Positions 1-8,496 of a DNA stretch of 64,000 nucleotides are shown here, piece after piece. This DNA is from Sphingobacterium sp. Its GTDB lineage: Bacteria; Bacteroidota; Bacteroidia; Sphingobacteriales; Sphingobacteriaceae. The notes beneath the pieces were generated by a model. The model saw only the letters and a list, made by a program, of their open reading frames with translations, made no database searches and was not told the DNA's origin. Position 1 is the first letter of the stretch. Every line of letters starts with the position of its first letter. The stretch spans positions 1-64,000 of the forward strand of contig JAQZAZ010000003.1 of NCBI GenBank assembly GCA_029239355.1, given 5' to 3'. Made by a program: the position numbers and the translations under genes.

Positions 1-50
1 AGGAAACGATAGGAAACATAAAAATTACTGTACAAATAAACGCTAAGAGA

Positions 51-78
51 AAGGGTCTGATGAGAATCAGGCCCTTTT
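51..78 (+). terminator. Hairpin with T-run in repeat copy A
   Basis: A 9-bp stem (GGGTCTGAT pairing with ATCAGGCCC, one G-T pair) is flanked by AA and TTTT. It would end a plus-strand transcript coming from left of the window, and may act in both directions. Confidence 0.6.
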
Positions 79-83
79 GACGT

Positions 84-111
84 AAAAAAGCCACATCTCT
101 CGATATGGCTC
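84..111 (-). terminator. Terminator of the NTF2-like gene
   Basis: On the minus strand, AGCCATAT and ATGTGGCT form a stem followed by a T-run. It lies about 30 nt after the stop codon of the NTF2-like gene. Confidence 0.65.
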
Positions 112-142
112 TACAACATTTATATATGTACTTGAATGGCTC

Positions 143-589
143 TTATTTATACGAATTGATTGATTTGGATACTTTCCAGTTATTTCCCTCACGTACCAAA
201 GTCACAAGATCAGTCATGCTAAAATTGTCAAAATTCAGTGCAATTTTTGCAATCATATAATCTGCAGACTTTTCGACGATCTTGATATTCACTTTGCAGT
301 TCAGAATTTCTCCCTTTTGTTTTTCTAAAGATTTGATCACAACCTTACGCCCATAGGTCTGCACATTAGCAGCCCTGATCTTTTGGCTAAAATCTTCGGC
401 AAATAACTGTTCCAAGCCTGCGGATTCACCCTTCGTTGTTACCGTAATGTAGTGGTCCAAGGCGAAGTCTGCAGTAGAAAGGTTAACGTTTGATTTATCT
501 GATTTGGAGCCCGGTCCTTCAGCTGCCATAACGAATGTGGATACAGAGATTAAGGCTGCTGCTGCGAATGTTTTCAAGAATGTTTTCAT
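143..589 (-). CDS. Small secreted NTF2-like (putative lumazine-binding fold) protein
   Basis: A 148-residue protein with a clear Sec signal peptide (residues 1-22, ending FVMAA), so it is exported to the periplasm or beyond. The body has the pattern of NTF2-like 'putative lumazine-binding' proteins: an N-terminal helix (FALDHYITVTTKGE), then a sheet region ending in VREGNNWKVSKS. No catalytic residues can be assigned and the ligand is unknown. The ATG at 589 is preferred because it starts the signal peptide; 16 more codons are open upstream. Relics of the same gene lie at 1222-1287 and 14340-14464, so it belongs to a duplicated and decaying local family. Confidence 0.7.
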   Translation of the reverse strand: MKTFLKTFAAAALISVSTFVMAAEGPGSKSDKSNVNLSTADFALDHYITVTTKGESAGLEQLFAEDFSQKIRAANVQTYGRKVVIKSLEKQKGEILNCKVNIKIVEKSADYMIAKIALNFDNFSMTDLVTLVREGNNWKVSKSINSYK

Positions 590-661
590 AATGTCCTTTA
601 TTAATTGTTTTGATAATTTCTGTTTTATCTGCTGCATGCCAAAGACTATACCAGTTGCCCC

Positions 662-703
662 AATGAACTTTTTTATGCCTCATAGACGCTATAATGAACT
701 TTT
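662..703. promoter_or_regulatory. Direct repeats upstream of the NTF2-like gene
   Basis: The 11-mer AATGAACTTTT occurs at 662-672 and again, identically, at 693-703. The period is 31 bp, about three helical turns, which fits one protein contacting the same face twice. It lies 73-114 bp upstream of the ATG at 589. No regulator is identified. Confidence 0.45.
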
Positions 704-731
704 CAAAATTTTCTTCTGAAATGGAGATGTG

Positions 732-769
732 CGCATGCGAACACTATGTTTATAAACTGTTCGCATGCG
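732..769. promoter_or_regulatory. Perfect 11-bp inverted repeat, candidate operator
   Basis: CGCATGCGAAC (732-742) and GTTCGCATGCG (759-769) are perfect inverted repeats separated by 16 AT-rich bases. The arms are more GC-rich than their surroundings. There is no T-run beside them, so an operator is more likely than a terminator. The site is about 145-180 bp upstream of the NTF2-like start. Confidence 0.5.
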
Positions 770-1037
770 TACAATGTGTTCAAAAATCTATCAGGAGATT
801 AAACACAGGGTTAACGGTTTAAGGGGACGGAAGATGCTGTTTCTTTCCCATTCAAGTAATTGGTATAAAAAAATCAAAAATTCGCAATTTTTTATAAAAC
901 TATTTCAAATCGGCTACTGTTCTTACCATACAGAACGGCTATAAGCTAACTTTCGGGAGAAAGTAACAACATAAAAATTGGCGTAGTGCAGCGAAAATCC
1001 AATAGTCCTTAAAACATTGGATGACGAAACAAAAAAG

Positions 1038-1146
1038 AGGAAACGATAGGAAACATAAAAATTGCTGTACAAATAAACGCTAAGAGAAAGGGTCTGATTA
1101 AACATCAGGCCCTTTTGACATAAAAGCCAAATCTCCCGACATGACC
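1038..1146. repeat. Repeat copy B (about 110 bp)
   Basis: Second copy of the segment at 1-118, in the same orientation. The hairpin is kept at 1088-1116 (stem GGGTCTGAT / ATCAGGCCC with a changed loop), but the second, gene-proximal terminator is eroded. Confidence 0.85.
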
Positions 1147-1221
1147 TTAAATAAACATAAACATAGGATTCACTAATGATCAGCTTTTGGCATGACTGAG
1201 CTAACCACTAGCCATTGGATA

Positions 1222-1287
1222 CTAGTTACACGAACTGACTGAGCTTGACACTTTCCAGCTATTACCTTCACATACCAAAGTCACAAG
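1222..1287 (-). pseudogene. Relic of an NTF2-like C-terminus
   Basis: Read on the minus strand this gives LVTLVCEGNSWKVSSSVSS plus two residues and a stop, closely matching the C-terminus of the protein at 143-589 (LVTLVREGNNWKVSKSINS). The match stops abruptly at the upstream end, so only about 21 codons remain. It is followed by repeat copy B just as the intact gene is followed by copy A. Confidence 0.85.
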
Positions 1288-1394
1288 GAAACGGAAAGAT
1301 AAATATTGCGCAATCGTGTGTCTTATAAACAAAAGAGGAATAGATTTGCTCAACTATACATTGTTTACTATTATTGTCTATCAATCATTATAAC

Positions 1395-1973
1395 ATGCAA
1401 AAAATAGAGGAAGCGGAACTACTAAAAGAGCTACAGCAAGGAAACACTGTGGCTTTCCAGAAGCTCTACAACGCCTATTTTGCGTTATTGTATCTGCATG
1501 CCTCCCGTAAATTACAGGATCGTGAGGCCGCCAAAGATATCGTACACGATCTATTTGCTTCCATTTGGCATAATAGGTATACACTCTCGATCAACGGCGC
1601 GATTTCCTCTTACTTGTATACTGCAATCAGGTACCGTGTCATCGATTATATTGCCAAAGAAAAATCACGAACAAATTACCTGGCGGCTTTACCTCCGCTG
1701 TCAGCTTCCTATACAACGGATACAGATCATTTAATACAGGAAAAATTACTTCAGGAACAGATCGAACGCGTATTAAACCGACTCTCCCCTCGGGTAAGGG
1801 AGGTATTCGAACTAAGCAGACAGCACTACCTCAGTCATAAAGATATCGCCAGTAAACTTAACCTATCTGAACATAGTGTCCGCAGTTATATCAAAGAAGC
1901 TTTACGCCTATTGCGGACCAAATTGGGAAGTCTCCTCTGGGTGTTCTTGCTGTTTTTTTGCAAATATTTTTAA
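1395..1973 (+). CDS. FecI-type ECF RNA polymerase sigma factor
   Basis: A 192-residue ECF sigma factor. Region 2 covers about residues 15-95 (FQKLYNAYFALLYLHASRKL, DIVHDLFASIWHNR) and region 4 about 120-180 (LSPRVREVFELSR, then the helix-turn-helix around HKDIASKLNLSEHSVRSY). The C-terminus is a short hydrophobic tail (LLWVFLLFFCKYF), common in Bacteroidota FecI-like factors. It should redirect RNA polymerase to the downstream SusC/D operon when released by the FecR encoded 61 bp further on. The ATG at 1395 is preferred; a TTG at 1374 would add seven residues. Confidence 0.92.
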   Translation: MQKIEEAELLKELQQGNTVAFQKLYNAYFALLYLHASRKLQDREAAKDIVHDLFASIWHNRYTLSINGAISSYLYTAIRYRVIDYIAKEKSRTNYLAALPPLSASYTTDTDHLIQEKLLQEQIERVLNRLSPRVREVFELSRQHYLSHKDIASKLNLSEHSVRSYIKEALRLLRTKLGSLLWVFLLFFCKYF

Positions 1974-2034
1974 TTTCCCCCCCCTTCACCCTTTCTTCAC
2001 CCGTCATATATAGCGTAACCAAATTATTTGCATC

Positions 2035-3138
2035 ATGACGAACCTGGAGCATTCCGATAGATCATCCCTGCTAAAGAAATATCTTGAAGAAAAATGTACG
2101 CAACAAGAAAAGACGATTGTCGAAAAATGGTATCTCAGCATCGGGGAAGATATACCACTCGCTGACAACGAAATAATAGCGGACATGGTGGAATTGCAAA
2201 AAAGATTAAAACAGCTTCCTGAAGCTCATTACCATTCCAACAGGGGCTATATCATTGCCATCGCAGCGACCATATTGGCTTTTATTATTATTGGTACCAT
2301 AGTTTATCTGCTGCCGACAAATGACAGCCACAGCAAACATGAGCTTGTAATGGAAGATATCGCGCCCGGCAGCGACAAAGCTTTCTTATCGATAGATGGA
2401 CAACCTGCGATTGCACTCGAGGGAAAAAATAAGGGTATTGTTTCTAATGGAGCGGCTTTGGGATATCAAGATGGAACCACCATCGCCCGTACAGAAAACG
2501 CCAAGACCATTACGCTCTCTACTCCGGCTGCGGGACAGTTTCAGGCCATACTCCCCGACGGAACGAAAGTCTGGCTGAACGCATTGTCTTCCATAAGTTA
2601 CCCTGCGGCTTTCACGGGTAACGAAAGACATATACAGCTGAAAGGTGAAGTGTACTTGGACGTAGCCAAAAATGCAAAACAACCGTTCGTCATCCATACG
2701 GACCAACAACGTATTGAGGTGTTGGGGACGAGTTTCAATGTCAACTCCTATCATGATGATGGACGTACCTTCACGACACTCGTAGCGGGCAGTCTGCGTG
2801 TCATTGATACTAAAACAAAACATCAGGTCGTACTCAGTCCGGGTCAGCAGGCCATAGTAAATGGAAAGGATTTTATCGAAGTAAAAGCCAGCGGTATCGA
2901 GGATAGCTATGCCTGGAAAGACGGCCTTTATGTCCTGCATGAGGAACCCCTGAGCCAATACGCCTTAAAGATTGAACGCTGGTATGATGTGAAAGTCGAT
3001 ATGGGCATCTATGGTGACCGCCGGTTTTCGGCAATCATCCCCAGAGATGCTAAATTATCCGAAGTGCTGCAGGCGATTGAGCTTAAATCAAATATAAAAT
3101 TTATACGGGAAGGAAGGAGGATCACAGCAATGAAATAA
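2035..3138 (+). CDS. FecR-type anti-sigma factor
   Basis: A 367-residue inner-membrane regulator. It has a cytoplasmic N-terminus of about 70 residues, one membrane helix (about 73-92), a periplasmic FecR domain (about 150-260, with LPDGTKVWLNALSSISYP and VEVLGT-like IEVLGTSFNVNSY) and a C-terminal DUF4974 domain (about 300-367). In this family the periplasmic part contacts the STN domain of a SusC transporter and the cytoplasmic part holds the sigma factor. The gene lies between the sigma factor and an STN-bearing SusC, the standard arrangement. Confidence 0.93.
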   Translation: MTNLEHSDRSSLLKKYLEEKCTQQEKTIVEKWYLSIGEDIPLADNEIIADMVELQKRLKQLPEAHYHSNRGYIIAIAATILAFIIIGTIVYLLPTNDSHSKHELVMEDIAPGSDKAFLSIDGQPAIALEGKNKGIVSNGAALGYQDGTTIARTENAKTITLSTPAAGQFQAILPDGTKVWLNALSSISYPAAFTGNERHIQLKGEVYLDVAKNAKQPFVIHTDQQRIEVLGTSFNVNSYHDDGRTFTTLVAGSLRVIDTKTKHQVVLSPGQQAIVNGKDFIEVKASGIEDSYAWKDGLYVLHEEPLSQYALKIERWYDVKVDMGIYGDRRFSAIIPRDAKLSEVLQAIELKSNIKFIREGRRITAMK

Positions 3139-3320
3139 AATTACCAAGATATCTCATTCATCCATCGCATGAACGAGTTCCAAACCAATTCATAAGTTTA
3201 GCTCCGTACAATACGTCGGGCAGTACCTATAACCGAAAATGCAAATCTGACTCGTATCCCGGCTGCAACTACCAGCAGCCATAGACCGGCCATTATGCAT
3301 TGCTTAATAAACTTAAAAAT

Positions 3321-6300
3321 ATGAAAAAAGATAATCCAAGCGATTCTTGCAAATACTCGAAATCTTACAAGACCCATCTCTCTATGAAATTAACTTTTGC
3401 GCTGCTGTTGACTTCCATTATGGCGGCAATGGGTAACGTACGCGCACAGCGCATCAATATCAATCAACATAAAGCACAGCTCAAAACCATATTGATGGAG
3501 ATCAGTAAACAATCGGGATATACTTTTATTTACGATGAGAATGACCTTAAATTTATAAAGCCGATTACGATCAACGCAAACAACAAAACAATAACCACAC
3601 TATTGGATGAACTGCTGCGTGAGCAATCATTAAACTACCAAATCAAGGGCAGATCGATAGCCATAGAGCGAAACCCAGTCGCAAAATCTGTGATCGGAAA
3701 TACAGATGACAAAATTCAGAAGCGAACAGTAACGGGTCAGGTGACAAACGAAAATGGACAAGCTCTTGCTGGGATCAATGTACTCGTGAAGGGCAGTACG
3801 GTAGGCACAAGTACAAATGCACAGGGGCAATTTTCGATCGTCGTTCCGGAATCAAATAGCATCCTGATAATCAGCTCTGTGGGATATGCTTCGGAAGAAA
3901 TAGCCACCCAGGGGAAAAATGAAATTAATATCGTCCTAAAAATGGCCAACAGCAATCTGGAAGAAGTGGTGGTCGTAGGATTTGGTACTCAAAAGAAAGA
4001 AAATCTGACGGGTGCCGTGGCTACTGTAAGCGCAAAGCGCCTGGCTGATCGTCCCATTGCAAATTTAGGTCAGGGGCTACAGGGCCTGGTACCCAACTTA
4101 AATATCACTTCGGCAAACGGTAAACCAGGGACGGGATCCCAGTTCAATATCCGTGGTACGGGATCTATCAACGGCGGTACTGCAGGACCACTTATTTTGG
4201 TGGACGGCGTACAGCGCGACCCAAATTCCATCGACCCTTCGGATGTGGAGAATGTAACCGTGCTTAAAGATGCCGCAGCAGCTGCTATTTATGGTGGTAG
4301 GGCCGCATATGGGGTAATATTGATCCAGACAAAAAATCCAAAAAGCCAAAAGCCTCAGATCAATTATTCGGGTGAGTATACCATCTCGAGGCCTACCAAA
4401 ATGGCTAAATATATCAATTCGGTCGATTATATCCGCATGCACCGAGAAGCCAACCGCAATGGACAAGATGGTGGTACCACAGCAACCGAATCTTTTACAG
4501 AAAAGGATTCGGTTTTGGCCAATGCCTATTTTAATGATCCGGTCAATAATCTCCCCGTTTATGTCGATCCGGCCAATCCGGCCAAGTATCGCTATGTTGG
4601 GAATACAGACTGGATCAAGGAACAGTATCCGGGCTGGGCTCCAATGCAGCGCCACAACTTGTCACTACAAGGTGGTCGCGGCGCTACCTCAGTGATTACA
4701 TCGCTTGGTTATCTACAGCAGAAAGGATTGTTTAAGGAGGCTGGCCAAAAGTACCAAAGGCTAAATCCATCCATGAAGGTAAACTCCGAAATTACGGACT
4801 GGTTAACCCTGACCGGAAATTTTGCCCTGACGCATATCGATGATAAAGAAACGGCAGGGGTAGTCACCGGTGGCACCTCATCGGGATGGATATCTGGTGA
4901 TTTAAGGCCCATCATGCCCATTAGACACCCTGATGGGAACTTCTCAGGACAGGGAAGCTTTACAAACCCTTTTGCTGTAGCGGCCAACAATGGAAAAAGA
5001 AAACGCTATTCCAATGATTTATGGCTTACAGGAGGGGTAAAAATCAAACCGATCGAACATGTTTCTGTTGTCGCTGACTACACGTGGAATGCTTATAACA
5101 ATTTCCTCCAAAGCCACCAGATCCCTTTTAAGGAATATGGTGTGGATGGTATTTTGCTTGGAACATTTCCCTGGACGAATCCTGCATCGGTGACAGAAAC
5201 TACCGATAACCACAATTACTTTGCCCTGAATGCTTTTGCAACTTATGAAAATACTTTTGCTGAAAAACATTATTTCAAGGCAATGCTCGGCCTCAACCGT
5301 GAAAGCAGCCGCTATAAACGGCTGGGCATCTTTGCCAACAACCTGGTGGATCCCACCAAACCAGCCATTAATCTGAATAACGACCCGAGACCAAATGTAA
5401 CCGGAGCAGAGAATGAATGGGCACTCTTTGGTACGGTATTCAGGTTGAATTATATCTTCGATAAAAAGTACCTGCTGGAGATAAACGGCCGTTATGATGG
5501 ATCTTCACGATTTTCTTCGGAAAAAAGATATGTATTTACACCTTCAATTTCGGCAGGTTGGAGAATATCTGAAGAAAGCTTTATGGAAGACATCAAAGGG
5601 GTGGTCAATGACCTGAAGTTGAGGGGATCGTATGGCGAACTGCCGAATCAAGGCTTCAACAGTGATGATCTATACTCAGCAGCCAATTTCTACCCTTATC
5701 TGCCTACTATGCCTGTCAACAATAGTGTAGGCTATATTTTTGGCAATCAGACGGGGGTAAGCGTAGGCGCACCGGGCCTCGTCAGCACAGGCTTTACCTG
5801 GGAGAAATCTGCTACCACCAACATTGGGCTAGATTTTGCCCTGCTTAATAATCGTCTCACAGGTAGCTTTGACGTCTACGAAAGACGCACAAGGGACATG
5901 CTTGTTGCGGGGGTTCCCCTTCCGGCGGTATTGGGAACAGCCGCGCCAAGCCAGAATGCTGGAACCCTGGTATCCAAAGGCTGGGAACTCAGCCTGGGCT
6001 GGAATGACCGCATCGGCGAGGATCTATCCTACGACCTGATGCTTTCTCTATCCGACAACCACGCTAAACTCACCAAATATCCGCTTAACACCACCAAGAT
6101 ATTCAACAACTGGTACGAAGGTAAATTGGATGGTGAGATCTGGGGATTTGAAACTCAGGGGTACTTCCAAAATCAGGAAGAGATTGATGCTGCTCCTAAA
6201 CAGACCCAGCTCTGGGGGGGAACATGGAGGCCTGGCGATATTCGCTATGCGGACCTGAATGGCGACGGTAAAATCGACTTTGGCAATAATACGGTGGGCA

Positions 6301-6803
6301 ACCCAGGTGACCGGAAAATCATCGGTAACTCTACACCACGGTACTCTTTTGGTCTTAATATGGGGCTGAACTATAAGAATTTTGATTTCTCGGCATTCAT
6401 ACAGGGGATTGGCAAACGGGATACCTGGATCAGCAACAGTGCCTTTTGGGGATTTACCAGCGAATGGAACGTACCTTTTGTCTATGCAACTGACTATTGG
6501 ACTCCAGAAAACAGGGAAGCTTATTTCCCACGGCTCCGGTTCGGCAACGGTGGCAATGCCCAACAGCAGACAAAGTACCTTCAAAATGCAGCTTACCTAC
6601 GCGTAAAACAGCTTACATTGGGGTATTCATTACCTAAAACATGGACTGAAAAAGCTAAGCTCGGACGTGCAAGGGTCTATATTTCGGGACAGAACCTCCT
6701 AACATTCACGAGCCTATTTGACGCCTTCGATCCGGAGGTGCTCAATTTTCAGGACGCCCCACAGAGCAAATCGGTCGCATTTGGATTACAACTGGGATTT
6801 TAA
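3321..6803 (+). CDS. SusC/RagA-family TonB-dependent transporter with STN domain
   Basis: A 1160-residue outer-membrane importer. After a signal peptide come an STN signalling domain (about 45-115, KTILMEISKQSGYTFIYDE), a carboxypeptidase-like beta domain (about 135-215, VTGQVTNENGQALAGINVL), a TonB-box-like EEVVVVGFGT, the plug and a 22-strand-type barrel ending in an aromatic residue. The STN domain marks it as the ligand sensor for the FecR/ECF pair just upstream. The ATG at 3321 is preferred; a TTG at 3300 is also in frame. With SusD and the fucosidase downstream, the cargo is probably a fucose-containing oligosaccharide, which is inference. Confidence 0.95.
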   Translation: MKKDNPSDSCKYSKSYKTHLSMKLTFALLLTSIMAAMGNVRAQRININQHKAQLKTILMEISKQSGYTFIYDENDLKFIKPITINANNKTITTLLDELLREQSLNYQIKGRSIAIERNPVAKSVIGNTDDKIQKRTVTGQVTNENGQALAGINVLVKGSTVGTSTNAQGQFSIVVPESNSILIISSVGYASEEIATQGKNEINIVLKMANSNLEEVVVVGFGTQKKENLTGAVATVSAKRLADRPIANLGQGLQGLVPNLNITSANGKPGTGSQFNIRGTGSINGGTAGPLILVDGVQRDPNSIDPSDVENVTVLKDAAAAAIYGGRAAYGVILIQTKNPKSQKPQINYSGEYTISRPTKMAKYINSVDYIRMHREANRNGQDGGTTATESFTEKDSVLANAYFNDPVNNLPVYVDPANPAKYRYVGNTDWIKEQYPGWAPMQRHNLSLQGGRGATSVITSLGYLQQKGLFKEAGQKYQRLNPSMKVNSEITDWLTLTGNFALTHIDDKETAGVVTGGTSSGWISGDLRPIMPIRHPDGNFSGQGSFTNPFAVAANNGKRKRYSNDLWLTGGVKIKPIEHVSVVADYTWNAYNNFLQSHQIPFKEYGVDGILLGTFPWTNPASVTETTDNHNYFALNAFATYENTFAEKHYFKAMLGLNRESSRYKRLGIFANNLVDPTKPAINLNNDPRPNVTGAENEWALFGTVFRLNYIFDKKYLLEINGRYDGSSRFSSEKRYVFTPSISAGWRISEESFMEDIKGVVNDLKLRGSYGELPNQGFNSDDLYSAANFYPYLPTMPVNNSVGYIFGNQTGVSVGAPGLVSTGFTWEKSATTNIGLDFALLNNRLTGSFDVYERRTRDMLVAGVPLPAVLGTAAPSQNAGTLVSKGWELSLGWNDRIGEDLSYDLMLSLSDNHAKLTKYPLNTTKIFNNWYEGKLDGEIWGFETQGYFQNQEEIDAAPKQTQLWGGTWRPGDIRYADLNGDGKIDFGNNTVGNPGDRKIIGNSTPRYSFGLNMGLNYKNFDFSAFIQGIGKRDTWISNSAFWGFTSEWNVPFVYATDYWTPENREAYFPRLRFGNGGNAQQQTKYLQNAAYLRVKQLTLGYSLPKTWTEKAKLGRARVYISGQNLLTFTSLFDAFDPEVLNFQDAPQSKSVAFGLQLGF

Positions 6804-6827
6804 TTGATAAGATATAGCTTTTAGATT

Positions 6828-8495
6828 ATGAAAACTTTAAAAACACTAGTAATATTAAGTTCACTGGCATTGATGGCCTCCTGTAAAAAAGACAGCTATC
6901 TGGATAGGCTCCCCTTATCATCTATTACGGAACCTACTTTCTTTAAGAACGAGAATGACCTGATGCTTTATGTCAACCAGTTCTACACCTCCTTACCTGC
7001 CCAAAACTTTATCCAGGACAATCAGTCAGACGACAAAGTTCCAAGTAGCATCAATACCTTTTTGGCAGGACAGTATGTTGTGCCTAATACGGACGCAAAT
7101 TATAATTGGACAAACATCCGCAATGTAAATTATTTCTTGCAGCGGTATAATAATGCTGATGCTGCAACCGAAATAAAAAATCAGTATGCCGGGGAGGTAC
7201 GATTCTTTCGGGCGCTATTCTATTGGGGGCTATCCAAACAATATGGCGACGTCGCCTGGTATAGTAAAGACCTCACCGAAACAAGTGAGGAACTCTATGC
7301 CCCACGAACACCGCGTCATATCGTGATGGATTCTATCTTGGCCGACCTGAATTTCGCCGTCGAAAATATTCCTGCGGATAATGTGGCTGCTGGCCGCCTG
7401 CACAAATATGCCGCTGCGGCTTTAAAAGCGCGAATATGCCTATGGGAAGGAACGCGAAGAAAATACTTCGGCGTGGACGGCAGCGAAAAATACCTTAATG
7501 AGGCCCTCAGTGCTGCGGAGCTTATCATGGACTCAAATAAATATAGCTTGTACTCGACTGGAAACCCGACAACAGATTATTACAATCTTTTTATCCAGCA
7601 GGAACTCAACGGCAATCCCGAAGCTATCCTCGGGAGACGCTATCTACAAAGTATCTTGATGAACGGCATCAGCAGAACATTGGGTGAATCGGGAACGGGA
7701 TATAGCAAAGATTTCGTACAAAATTACCTCTGTTCGGATGGCTTGCCGACGGCTCTCAGCGCGCGTTATAAAGGTGACAATACACCTGAAGATGAATTTA
7801 CGAATCGTGACCCCCGTGCTAAACAGACCATTGCGACCAAGGGATTTGTATTGCTGCAAAATAGTGACGGATCCAAGGATATTATCGACCTGCCCCGGAT
7901 CGGCACAAATACGGCCAATACGGGTTATCAACTGATCAAGGGTAGGAGTTCGGATCCAGCTATGTGGCAGGCCAATCAATCAACGCTGGATTTCTTTATC
8001 TTCCGCTATGCTGAAATATTATTGATCTATGCCGAAGCAAAAGCGGAACTTGGAACGATCACACAAAGCGATATCAACAAGAGTATCAATCTCCTAAGAA
8101 AGCGTGTAGGCATGCTGGATATGGTCATCGCTACTTTAAAAAGAGATCCTAATTCGTCATTTCCGGAAGTACCAGTCCTGATCGATGAAATTAGAAGAGA
8201 AAGAAGAGTGGAGCTGGCCGACGAAGGATTCAGGTTTGACGATCTATTGCGCTGGAAGGCAGGAAAAAGAATCGAACGCTCTGAAACCATTCTTGGGATG
8301 AAGCTCACTCCCGAACTTCGGGCTAAATATCCGGCCTCACAGGTCAATGGAATAACTGTCAACAGTAATTTTTATGTCCGGATCTATACAGGTTTGGAAA
8401 AGAGGACCTGGAACGACAAAATGTATTTATTCCCTATTCCTTTGGAGGAAATCAGTTTAAACCCTGCTTTGGGACAAAATCCAGGATGGAAATAA
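6828..8495 (+). CDS. SusD/RagB-family glycan-binding lipoprotein
   Basis: A 555-residue surface lipoprotein, lipobox LMASC with Cys20, that forms the lid of the SusC pore. It shows the family layout: an N-terminal segment (SYLDRLPLSSITEPTFFKNENDL), TPR-like helices (AEVRFFRA-like GEVRFFRALFYWGL) and a C-terminal RRERRVELADEGFRFDDLLRWK followed by LFPIPLEEISLNPALGQNPGW. It starts 24 bp after the SusC stop, and the fucosidase gene begins one base after its own stop. Confidence 0.95.
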   Translation: MKTLKTLVILSSLALMASCKKDSYLDRLPLSSITEPTFFKNENDLMLYVNQFYTSLPAQNFIQDNQSDDKVPSSINTFLAGQYVVPNTDANYNWTNIRNVNYFLQRYNNADAATEIKNQYAGEVRFFRALFYWGLSKQYGDVAWYSKDLTETSEELYAPRTPRHIVMDSILADLNFAVENIPADNVAAGRLHKYAAAALKARICLWEGTRRKYFGVDGSEKYLNEALSAAELIMDSNKYSLYSTGNPTTDYYNLFIQQELNGNPEAILGRRYLQSILMNGISRTLGESGTGYSKDFVQNYLCSDGLPTALSARYKGDNTPEDEFTNRDPRAKQTIATKGFVLLQNSDGSKDIIDLPRIGTNTANTGYQLIKGRSSDPAMWQANQSTLDFFIFRYAEILLIYAEAKAELGTITQSDINKSINLLRKRVGMLDMVIATLKRDPNSSFPEVPVLIDEIRRERRVELADEGFRFDDLLRWKAGKRIERSETILGMKLTPELRAKYPASQVNGITVNSNFYVRIYTGLEKRTWNDKMYLFPIPLEEISLNPALGQNPGWK

Positions 8496-8496
8496 T

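Larger units (their letters stand above)
1..118. repeat. Repeat copy A (about 110 bp)
   Basis: This segment recurs at 1038-1146 with about 90% identity by eye. Both copies carry the same hairpin and lie just downstream (minus-strand sense) of an NTF2-like coding end: an intact gene at 143, a relic at 1222. This is the 3' flank of a tandem duplication. The copy begins at the window edge, so its true left limit is unknown. Confidence 0.85.
590..1394. other. Intergenic region with duplicated flank and gene relic
   Basis: No intact gene is seen. From left to right it holds the upstream region of the NTF2-like gene with direct and inverted repeats (662-769), repeat copy B (1038-1146), the relic of an NTF2-like C-terminus (1222-1287) and the short leader of the sigma factor gene. 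Confidence 0.75.

Noticed and set aside
1088..1116. Possible riboswitch or CRISPR-like repeat in the ~110-bp repeats
   Set aside because: There are only two copies with no regular spacing, and the hairpin with T-run is explained as a terminator.
2386..2958. 190-codon minus-strand frame inside fecR
   Set aside because: It is fully antisense to a FecR gene with clear domains and shows no protein family pattern.
6048..6584. 178-codon minus-strand frame inside susC
   Set aside because: Antisense shadow of a well-supported SusC coding region.
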